NCBI RefSeq assembly: GCF_001661345.1
Contig: NW_017962921.1
Coordinates: forward strand, 438,912-502,911
Direction: 5' to 3'
Length of the DNA: 64,000 nt
From: Ascoidea rubescens DSM 1968
Taxonomy: Eukaryota > Ascomycota > Saccharomycetes > Ascoideales > Ascoideaceae
Positions 11,043 through 20,004 of this stretch are shown here, in pieces. The notes under the pieces are model-generated. The model was given only the letters and a program-made list of their open reading frames with translations. It made no database searches and was not told the origin of the DNA. A program made the position numbers and the translations under genes. Every line of letters begins with the position of its first letter. Position 1 is the stretch's first letter.

Positions 11043-12689
11043 TGTCAGTTACTCACAATTATACCATGGGCATTCGGCTCTTTTTTTTCTCATAGCCTAT
11101 AACTATATACACATTGCCTCTTTATTAATATTCATCAATGCTTCAAGCACCAGTTTTTTTCTTTTCGATACTTTTGAACATTGACAGAAAATTTTCGTGG
11201 TGCACCGAGATTTTTGAAGGTGCGTCTCTGCGGTCTGTGCATATATAGCGATAGCATGCATGTTCCTGCAGTAACTCCCCCCCCCCCCAAACTGAAAATA
11301 AGTGACGATTTTTCAGCAGAAACAGCACAAAATAAAGCTGTTTCTTGATGTTTGCCTCAATTGGAAAGAACATTGTTGGGAAAATGCTTGGGGTTTTGGA
11401 CTGCAATTGATCTCAGTGGTTTTATGATATTGAGAGAATAAAGAAGAATAGTAACTTGTTTCATCAACCAAAAGCCTTGGGTTTTGATTATTTGATCATT
11501 GGTTTATTGAAAGACTATTATCTAAATATCTCATTGCTTTCACAATTCCAATGTATAATTGTTATTTCTTTATAGCAATTTCTAGAATGATTTTGGCTGT
11601 GAAGAGTAAATTTTAGAACTGCTTTATTCAATTATCTTTGCCAGAAAAAATCAATTTCAGTTTTGAATTCAAACTTTTCAAGTTAGTGAACTTTTTTAGT
11701 TTGTCTAAATTAAATTAAAAATGAAAACAATAAGTTTGCAAGTTTTTTATTTTGATCTAATATATTCAAAAAATAAAAAATTGTCATTTAGTCAGTTTTT
11801 TTGAAAATCTGATTTCAGAAAATTTGATTAATTTCAATCAACTGAATTTACGGCAATTTAAACTTATTAACATAGTTTAAATAATCAAAACAAAACAAAA
11901 AAAGAAAAATGAACACTATTTTACTGAACACTTGAAAATCATTATTTAGCTAGAATTTTGGAAAATTTTGAATGCCTTAAAAAAAATAATTTAAATTAAC
12001 TACAGGTTTGCCAATATTTTCTCAATAACTTAATTAGTGGATTTTTATTATCTAATCAACTTGAGAATACCAAATTTACAAAACATTTACAAAAGATGAT
12101 GAACCCTAATGAATACTACTTTTTACTGAAAATTGAATTTGACAAATTATCAGTCAGTAAATAAGCGTTGGATATTTTTTGTTTGGTATTTAAAAAAAGA
12201 AAATCTTAATTGTTTGATTAATTAATAGAAACAGAAATTGTTCATTTAGAGGGAAATAAACTTTAAAGCAATGAAATTTCGGAATTCTGCTCTTATATCG
12301 CAAACGTATTTGGTTAACCAAGAAAAAAAAGCGATTTACTTTGTAAGCGGTTTTACTTTGTAAGTGATTTTATTTTGTAAAAGTGATGAAAATTGAATGA
12401 TGTTATAAATTGTTTTAAAAGTGATAAGTTTGATAGATAAATTAATAGATTATCAAAATATGAATTGCTATCTAACAATTGGTACTATTATTATGCAAAT
12501 AGCTATTATTTTTGAAGATTTAAGAAAAAAACAAAAAAGTGATAAGATAAAATTGAATAAAATTAGATAAGATAAAATTGAATAAAATTAGATAAGATAA
12601 AATAAGATAAGATAAAGTGGATCAACAAAAAAATGGTAAATGGAAATAAGATAAAAATAAATCATTAAAAACTTAATTATAGAAACTTA
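11043..12689. other. Unusually long convergent MSC7/TUB1 spacer with a promoter-like island
   Basis: Both flanking genes end here, so only two 3' UTRs are expected, yet the spacer is 1.65 kb. At about 11190-11345 lies a GC-richer island with a GCATGC word, CTGCAG, a run of twelve C at about 11277-11288 and the shared motif CAGCAGAAACAGCAC (11314-11328). The rest is AT-rich with short tandem repeats near 12541. I see no convincing protein frame. The 87-codon frame on the minus strand (11143-11406) runs through the island and resembles nothing I know. An unannotated non-coding transcript is possible. Confidence 0.5.
12541..12590. repeat. Perfect tandem duplication, 25-bp unit x2
   Basis: Two exact copies (12541-12565 and 12566-12590) of an AT-rich unit beginning GATAAGATAA. 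They are followed by further GATAA-type words to about 12617. The array lies in the 3' flank of TUB1 and looks like a replication-slippage product. Confidence 0.85.
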
Positions 12690-14258
12690 TTAATATTCAT
12701 CATCTAATGAGTCGGAAGCAACTTCGAGATAATCTCTTTCAAGAGCAGCTAAATCTTCTCTAGCCTCATTGAATTCACCTTCTTCCATACCTTCACCGAC
12801 ATACCAGTGAACGAAAGCTCTTTTGTTGTACATTAAGTCGAATTTTTGATCGATTCTCTTCCAAGCGTCAGCGATGGCAGTTGTATTACTTAACATACAG
12901 ACGGCTCTTTGAACGTTTGATAAATCACTTGAGGGTAATTGAGTTGGAGGTTCATAGCAAATACCGATTTTGAAACCAGTTGGACACCAGGAAACCATTT
13001 GTACTGTTTTTTTTTGCTTAATGTTTGCAACGGCTTGTTGGACATCTCTTGTAACAACATCACCTCTATATAAGAGACAAGTGGCCATGTATTTGCCCAA
13101 TCTTGGGTCGCATTTGACCATTTGGTTGCCAGGTTCGATACAAGCGTTTGTGATTTCATTGACGGAGTTTGATTCATGTAAGGATTTTGATTTTGAGATA
13201 ATTGGAGCATAGGAAACTAAGGGGAAATGAATTCTTGGATAAGGAACTAAATTTGTTTGAAATTCGTTTAAATCGACGTTTAATGAACCATCGAATCGCA
13301 ATGAGGCGGTGACGGAGGAGATGACTTGGGCTATTAATTGGTTCAAGGTGTTGAAGTTTGGTCTAGCGATATCTAAGTTACGTCTTGAGATGTCGTAAAT
13401 GGCTTCGTTATCAACCATGAAGGTAACGTCGGAGTGTTCTAAAGTTGTGTGAGTGGTTAAAACGGTGTTGTAAGGCTCGACAATTGAGGTTGAGTTTTGA
13501 GGAGCAGGATAAACAGCAAATTCCAATTTAGCCTTTTTGGAGTAGTCCATTGATAAGTGTTCTAACAAAAGCGAACCTAGACCAGAACCAGTACCACCAC
13601 CTAAGGAGTGGTTAAAAATGAAACCTTGCAAACCATCGCACTGATCAGCCATTTTTCTTAGTTTATCCAAGACAGTATCTAAGATTTCTCTGCCGACAGT
13701 GTAGTGGCCTCTGGCGTAATTATTTGCAGCATCCTCTTTACCGTTGATTAATTGGTCAGGGTGGAAGAAATTTTTGAAAGTACCAGTTCTAATTTCGTCA
13801 ATTACGTTGGGTTCCAAGTCGATAGATAGGGATCTTGGGATGTATTTACCACCGGAAGTTTGGTGGAAAAAAGTTGAAAAGCCTTCTTCACCACCTTTTG
13901 GTCTTGATAAACCATCGATTAAGTAACCATCGGGTTTGATGCCATGTTCTAGAGAATATAGTTCCCAACATGAGTTACCAATTTGACAACCTGCTTGACC
14001 GACTGTTTATAAAAGAAAACGAAAGAAAAAAAAGGAAAAAAAGGAAAAAAAAAACAAAAAAAAACAACGAGTAGAGTAGATTTATATCAGCGGTTAGTTA
14101 TATGTTGGGATTCAATTTGAGAGAGAAGATTTGGTAAAAAAAGAAAAAAGAGAAAAGAGAAAAAAATAAGATAACAATTGTGATTGTGATTGTGATTGTG
14201 ATTGTGATTGTGATTGTGATTGTAATTACGTACCATTAATATTTATAACCTCTCTCAT
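12690..14258 (-). CDS. TUB1: Alpha-tubulin, two exons
   Basis: Alpha-tubulin is the GTP-binding microtubule subunit of the spindle and of nuclear positioning. Exon 1 is 25 nt (14258-14234, MREVININ plus one base) and exon 2 runs from 14002 to the TAA at 12692-12690. Joined, they give 445 residues and restore [18 protein letters not shown]. Exon 2 carries the tubulin signature [16 protein letters not shown], and the catalytic loop near GEGMEEGEF. Microtubule-facing segments are strongly conserved with S. cerevisiae Tub1. The first in-frame candidate start in exon 2 (a TTG near 13817) lies inside a conserved strand and cannot be the true start. The last residues are SDSLDDEY. The terminal Tyr resembles animal and fission-yeast alpha-tubulin, whereas S. 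cerevisiae ends in Phe. Confidence 0.96.
14003..14233 (-). other. TUB1: TUB1 intron (231 nt)
   Basis: On the minus strand the donor is GTACGT (14233-14228) and the acceptor is TAAACAG, ending at 14003. The best branch site is AACTAAC (plus-strand 14093-14099), one mismatch from TACTAAC and about 90 nt before the acceptor. It is followed by a long pyrimidine tract. The 5' half holds a hexamer microsatellite. The intron sits after coding base 25, the same position as in S. cerevisiae TUB1. Confidence 0.93.
14177..14224. repeat. Hexamer microsatellite (ATTGTG)n inside the TUB1 intron
   Basis: Seven perfect ATTGTG units are followed by one variant (ATTGTA). The array lies about 10 to 55 nt downstream of the 5' splice site on the transcribed (minus) strand, where it reads CACAAT. 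Confidence 0.9.
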
Positions 14259-16100
14259 TTTTGGATACAGACTAATGAAATAATGGATTAGGATAGATTA
14301 AATTGAAACAGAACGAAATAAATTAGATAATGGTTGGGTCAAATAAAATGAAATAAAATAAAATAGGATAAAATAGGATAAAAGTGAATTGGAATTCGAT
14401 TGATTAGAGTGAAATTGAGTTCTGTTGAGTTCTATTGAGTTGACAAGCAGAATAGAATTGAATGGGAAAGTAATTTGAGGATGAATCTCAATTTGGTGTG
14501 AATATTGTGAACCTGGCGTTAAAGAAGATAGCCCTTGATGGTTAATAGTGCCCCAATAAATGGTAAATGGTTGAATGTGTTTGTTGTAACTGCTACAGCT
14601 GTGAAAAAGCTCCTTTCTTTAGCACAGAATTCAGCTGAGTTGTTTGTAAAATTTCACTCAGGCCAATTTGTGAGGAAATGTAAACAAAGAGTGCGGGCAG
14701 AATAGTCACGCATTGCGACACGCGAATTACACGCGCATGACACGTACTATTTCACGCACTATATCATGCCTCACGCCTCACGCGTGGTTGCACGTGATCT
14801 GTACCATAATGCTGGTCTCGGTTGGTCTCCGGCTGACATGGCTTTAGTCAAATCATGATTTAGATTTTATTGGGTATCATTCAAAGACTATTGTATCGCC
14901 ATTATCGAGTGATAATAGCAAAGAAACACAAGTTTTTATGAGTGTTGTAACGGCATTGTGATCTAGTACAGTACTAGTATAGTTAGCTGAAATACAGGCT
15001 AAAATTCGCCAATTAATTCAAATACAAGAGCGGTACCAAGTTAAAGATTTGTCCTACTTTATTGTTTATTGTTTTTTATTGTTTTTTTCGAGGTTCGGCG
15101 AAACCATTTCTGAATAAATATTAAGCAATGTTTTCTTATTTGGGTGATTTGATATTGGTATTGTTAATGGTCTAGGTCAAATTGTGAGGTTAAACTGGAT
15201 TGGCCATGGTTACGCTAGCTACTCCAAGATTATTTTAAAACATTTTCAAGACAGGATTGTAGTGTAAGCCAATAATTAATAGACAAGTATTATTAAATTA
15301 TTGCAGAGTAGTTTGTATTCTTGTATATATACATTATACACCATCACACACCATCACTCACTATCACTACTATGGTGGGTAGTTTGTGTGATGGAAAAGT
15401 AACCAGATTTTTTTTTTTTCATATCAATTAATATTTAATATTTAATATTTAATATTTAATATTTAATATTTAATATTTGATACGATAGTTGGTATTTGAT
15501 ATAAAATTAATAACAAGTTTTAAGAAAACTTAATGAGATCCAAGAAATCATACGACTTGACAATAAAAATGTACTAATAAAAATGTACAATACCTTAGCG
15601 AATGTATCAAATTGATGTTGGCAACTACTTTAAAATTTATGTTTTTTTTTCTTTCATTTATCCTACAATTATACATTACATATTAAATATTACATTATAC
15701 TTACCCATACCCTCGCCTATAACCTATACTCCTATGTTGTAAGTAGCAGGATTGGTTTTCTGTAATGAATATTGAAATTGCAAATGTAAGAGCAACTTTA
15801 ACTATTAGTGAATATTAGTAAATTAGCTTGAAACTATTTAGAGATTATAAAAATCTTAGTTTTTGGAATATTTTATTAAATAATTTGATGATAAAACCAA
15901 GTAAAGTGTGAATAACAATATAATTCATCAAAAGTATCTTGAATAATCTTGTTTAACTTTTTTTTTTTCTCATTTATTTCTCTCAAAATTTTGGTTTTAA
16001 AGTGAAGAGTGAAAATTTAAGTGAATATGTTAGACATAAAATTGAGAAAAGAATGCAACAAAAATGCAAAAAAACTAATCCGTGTTCATTTATTAGTGTT
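14259..16100. promoter_or_regulatory. TUB1 upstream region: GC-rich promoter island, then AT-rich sequence
   Basis: AT-rich leader sequence upstream of TUB1 gives way at about 14690-14830 to a GC-rich island. It contains an MluI cell-cycle box ACGCGT (14780-14785), several CACGCG words and CACGTG (14791-14796). MCB boxes are bound by MBF at G1/S in S. cerevisiae, so cell-cycle control of tubulin is possible, by inference. Beyond about 14850 the sequence is AT-rich with no convincing protein frame and contains a seven-copy heptamer array at 15430-15478. Confidence 0.5.
15430..15478. repeat. Tandem heptamer AATATTT x7
   Basis: Seven perfect, contiguous copies of AATATTT in the TUB1-IRA intergenic region. 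No function is evident; the array may disfavour nucleosomes. Confidence 0.95.
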
Positions 16101-18240
16101 GATTATGGTGTTTAGATTGTACTGTTTTCAAAACAGAAAATTGTATCTCAGGAGCACAACTAAAAAACTTGTTTTGTTTTTGCAGGGTATAATCACCTGA
16201 CTTGTGTATACAGGTTACGTAATTAGTCATCCAAAGAGCACTTAGAGTGCGGTCATGCTGGATCATATGTATAGGGGTGGAATTGAGATCTAGAGTTCAG
16301 CAAGTGAGAGTCGGGGAGTAGTGATGATAAAGTTGGTGCTAGCTAGACACTTAAAATACTGTTCTGTTGTTGTATTTTAAATTTGATAGCACTGCTACCA
16401 ATATTCAGCCTGTCCTTTTACTGATTAGAGAATTGATCAAAGAACTGATCAGAGAATTGATTAATTGGTGTTGTTCGCTCTTTGGCGAGCAACCGAAGAG
16501 AGTTCGAAAGCAACGATTGTTGAGATGATCTGATATTGCACAGATAAAGCGCATTAGAGTTTGTATTTCCCAAGAAATAAGACACTTCAGCAGCAATTTG
16601 GGAAAAGTGTGTTCACTTTTACAGCTCACATTATCTCTTAAAATAATAATCTTGTTTTCCTGTACATCGCAAGTGGCTGCAAAAGTGGGAGATAATAGGT
16701 GGTATTGCACAAGGGCAACATGATACAGCGTCTGTAGCGTTTGTGGAAGTGGTATATCCTGGGAGCGAGTCCTGATAACGTCCAAATAATTCAAGTAAAA
16801 CGCAGTCTTTCTGAATCGCGAGCAAATAAAGAAAAAAAACTTTTTCAAAAGTTTGGAATTAGAGACTACTTCAGTCCCTTTCAAATTGCAAACACAAAAA
16901 GTGAGGAACTGGAGTATTGGGAGCAAAAAGAAAATACTTTTCTGACACATTTGCTATCTCCATTTCTCTCTAAAAAGAGCAGAAACAAAAGAGAAAAAAG
17001 AAAAAGAAAAAAAAAAAAAAAGAAAAACCAGAATACACTAACTACATGAAATTGTGTAGCACTCCAAAAAGTAGTTGTTGTGCTTGAAAAAGCAAATTTG
17101 TTTGAATCAAGAAACAATAATTACCAAAAATCCCAATTTCTGGCTGTGATAAACACTGGCTGCACGTGTGTCGCTGCGTTTGTTTTTTTCGTTTTCCGTT
17201 TTTTTCTTGTTTTGTGTCATTCTTTTGAATTACGAAAACATTGGTAATGTTATTTTTGTTGCCTAAAATGATGCGCGACCTGCCTTTGGGCACATTTCGC
17301 AAAGTGAGTTGTTCGATTTTCCAGAATATTCAGCAGGAAAAATGCCCACCTTTTTATCCATCTCCCTGATAAGAAACTGCTTAATCAACAATAGCCTTCC
17401 AAGGTTGGATTTGGTACCTCCTACCTTATTGATTCTTAATTTCGAAAAACTGCACCGGAGCTTTGCTGCAAACTGATAGTTCGACTATTGAGCCAGAAAG
17501 ATATCCAGCTTCTCAAAACCAGTCAATTTAGAGCAAACTGTAATTGCTTTCTGCTAATTCAAACAATTGTGCTTTGCTCCCACAACGTTAGCAATATTTG
17601 CCCAAGACAAATCAGTTTCCGCTATCAGGAAACTCTATTGTTCACCTGTACTGCTAGCGGAATAAAGCCCAAAAAAGTTTGATTGGGCAGAAAACTATAA
17701 AGGTCTTTTACGATGGAGGCGAGAAGGCGCCCTTCGAAAATGAAACCTATATATTGCTTACCGCTTGTTCGGCTATATCCAAGCGCCTTCACAGCTTCAT
17801 CTGCTTTAGTGCTCTATTGCTCGTCCGACCATTCCTCTTCCAAGTCTGGAACAATAAAAACTACTGCACCTGTTGAAACCGTCACAACAGTCGCAACCGT
17901 CTTATTGGCTAGCGCTTGCCCAGCCAATCAGTAGCACCCCCTTCAGCCCACACTCTGCAGCGGCGGCACTCAATCGGCTACTTGCGGTAGCTGCTTACCT
18001 AATACATGCATAAGTCTATGCTGCGGTCTTCCGAAGCGTGGTAGAGTGGTGTTTGCTCGTTTGCCAATCGCCGCCCCTGCTCAAGCGGAACACAAATACC
18101 ATAGCAGAAAAACGTTTTATTTTGTGTTCACATGGCGCAGATCTAACGCTTTCTGTAATGCATGCTGCATGCGTGTTCCACTTATTATTCAACCCTAAAG
18201 CTTAATGGCGGACAAGTACAAATGAGTCTAATTTCTTTTC
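16101..18240. promoter_or_regulatory. IRA2: Two-kb GC-richer, protein-free island upstream of IRA
   Basis: This is the longest non-coding stretch in the window with near-balanced base composition, most marked at 17300-18200. It contains CACGTG at 17163-17168, AACCCTA near 18192 and the palindromic TGCATGC/GCATGC words near 18160-18175. Imperfect repeats of GAGAATTGAT lie at 16427-16465. Frames up to 181 codons (for example 16405-16950 on the minus strand) do not look like proteins. The likeliest role is a distal regulatory region for IRA, whose TATA box lies just downstream. A non-coding RNA or a degenerate gene cannot be excluded. Confidence 0.4.
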
Positions 18241-18411
18241 ATTTTCAACCTCCTTTGATTTTATGTTTTTCTTAAGTTTTTGATTTGTTTAATTTCGATA
18301 ATATTTCCAATTTTTCTTTTTTTAGTGGGTTTGAATCTTGCTTTTCTTCCTATGTTTTGAGTTTTTCTGATAATTTGGGATAATTTTTATTATTTCTGCT
18401 CTGTTATTTTA

Positions 18412-18435
18412 TTCTTTCTTTCTTTCTTTCTTTCT
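18412..18435. repeat. TTTC microsatellite
   Basis: About six TTTC units in the IRA promoter, 150 bp upstream of the TATA box. The tract is homopyrimidine on the plus strand. Confidence 0.85.
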
Positions 18436-18580
18436 CTGTTTCATTTTGTTTCTTTGATTCGGTTTTCGTCTTTCATTTGAGAGTTGGAATTTTTTTCTGC
18501 TTTTCTCTTATTTTATTTTGCTCCACCTTCACTTTCCATTCCAATTTTCATCTACAAGTCTATTCTACTGCTCACGTCTT

Positions 18581-18588
18581 TATAAAAG
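18581..18588 (+). promoter_or_regulatory. IRA2: Probable TATA box of IRA (TATAAAAG)
   Basis: A consensus TATAWAWR box lies at the boundary between the IRA promoter and the G-poor, ATG-free tract that runs to the IRA start codon. In yeasts, transcription usually starts about 40-120 nt downstream, which here would give a leader of roughly 1.3-1.4 kb. The assignment rests on motif plus position. Confidence 0.55.
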
Positions 18589-19816
18589 AATTTTCTTGAT
18601 ACAATGACAATTATCAGTCAATAACAACAACCAACAATTACTTCACTAATTTTAAATTTTAAATTCTTTTAACCTCTCCCTCAAGAAAGATACTTATTTA
18701 TCTTCACTATTCACTAAAAAAGACATATTATTTTAACCCATATTCATATTTCAAAATCCACATTCAACACACAATATTCAGCTTCTCATATCCAAATAAC
18801 CACTTTACTAATCACCAATCTCTATCTTCCACCACCATTTCATTTTATTATCAGTTTACAATCAAAATTCTTGTTTTAAAAAACCTAATAACAGAAAAAA
18901 ATTCAGTTACTCCCTAGTACCACCCTCTACTAAAAAAAGACTATTTCATATTTTTATCTCTTATTTAGTGCTTCTTGTTGATTAGTTTTATTATTTAATA
19001 TTTAATATTTAGTATTTATCTAATTATTATTTAATTATTATTTATTATTTATTATTTATTATTTATTATTTATTTAATCCTGGTTCTATTCTTCAATTCT
19101 CAATTATTTGATCTCACCTCCTACAAAAGACCCAAGTTTCTTATAAATATCTATCCAAAAATTATCTCAATCCAATTTAAATTCAATAAAATCTGAATTA
19201 TCTTAAACCATTTTAAACCATTTTAAATTTAAATTTTATTTCACTTTAAATTTAAAATTTTTTTGCTTACTTTAAAACTAGCTTCTAATAAAGTCCATTC
19301 TTATTTTATTCCTCTTTTCATTCAACTGAAAATTATCTAATAAAATACTTTACCAATTACAAATATTTCATCTGTTTTATTTGTTTCTTACTTATTCACT
19401 TATTATACTATTTTATTTTATTTTCCTTTTCTTTCCTTTCCTTTTCTTTCTTTTATTTACATTAATTTACACTAATTCAATTTAATTGATTTTATTTATA
19501 TTAAATTGTTTCCTATAGTTCAATTTATATTATTTCTAATCAATTCTTCAGATCCTTAAATCTTTTATTTATTTTTTTCCTTTTGTTTTTATTTTTTTGC
19601 TTTTTCTTTCTCTTCCTTTTCCTTTTCCTTTTCCTTTTCCTCTTCCTGCTTCTTTTTTTCTTTTTTCTTTTCTTCTTTTCTTTGTTTCTCTTTCTTTCTT
19701 CAAATCCAATTTAGATAACTACTTTCCTTTTCTCTGCTATAAATAATTAAAAAGTAATTATCCTTAATTGAATTTCTCCTCCTCTTATATCATCCTCCCA
19801 AGAAAGACCTCAAAGA

Positions 19817-19868
19817 GACTTAAAGACAAGACTTAAAGTAAAGACTTAAAGATAAGACTTAAAGAATA
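19817..19868 (+). repeat. Four-copy 13-nt array GACTTAAAGNNAA in the IRA leader
   Basis: Units at 19817, 19830, 19843 and 19856 share the core GACTTAAAG and vary only in the last four bases (ACAA, TAAA, ATAA, AATA). They hold most of the G residues in this part of the leader. The constant core with a variable spacer resembles clustered binding sites more than simple slippage. Confidence 0.85.
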
Positions 19869-19933
19869 ACTACATTTAATATCCAATCAAGTTAATTAAC
19901 ACTATTTTTATTTTCCATCTATTCATTCCACCT

Positions 19934-19968
19934 CCCAATCACCCAATCACCCAATTTATTCAATCACC
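19934..19968 (+). repeat. CAATCACC-type short repeats near the IRA start
   Basis: Three close CCAATCAC words and one related CAATCACCT word, 40-70 nt upstream of the IRA ATG. C-rich and G-free on the coding strand. Confidence 0.7.
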
Positions 19969-20004
19969 TAATTTATTTATCATCCTATTAATAATATATC
20001 TACA

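Larger units (their letters stand above)
18607..20004 (+). promoter_or_regulatory. IRA2: Probable 1.4-kb 5' leader of IRA: ATG-free and G-depleted
   Basis: From the ATG at 18604 (a six-codon frame ending in TAA) to the IRA ATG at 20005 I find no ATG on the plus strand in any frame. By hand count, 18661-19560 contains 32 G in 900 bases, while C is common. This G-poor, AUG-free composition is what scanning ribosomes need, so I read it as transcribed leader and not spacer. It contains pyrimidine-rich tracts (CCTTTT repeats at about 19610-19640), a 13-nt four-copy array at 19817-19868 and CAATCACC-type repeats at 19934-19968. No GTATGT-type donor was seen, but a leader intron cannot be ruled out. 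Confidence 0.6.

Noticed and set aside
13817-14002. Reading TUB1 as a single-exon gene starting near 13817
   Set aside because: That start is a TTG in the conserved DLEPN strand. Homology extends to 14002 and then to the short first exon.
16405-16950. 181-codon minus-strand frame in the TUB1-IRA interval
   Set aside because: Its composition and lack of any recognisable motif, together with overlap by frames on the other strand, suggest chance in GC-richer DNA.
18318-18336. GGGTTTGAATCTTGC resembling a tRNA B box
   Set aside because: No A box or acceptor stem can be built upstream; the flank is T-rich promoter sequence.
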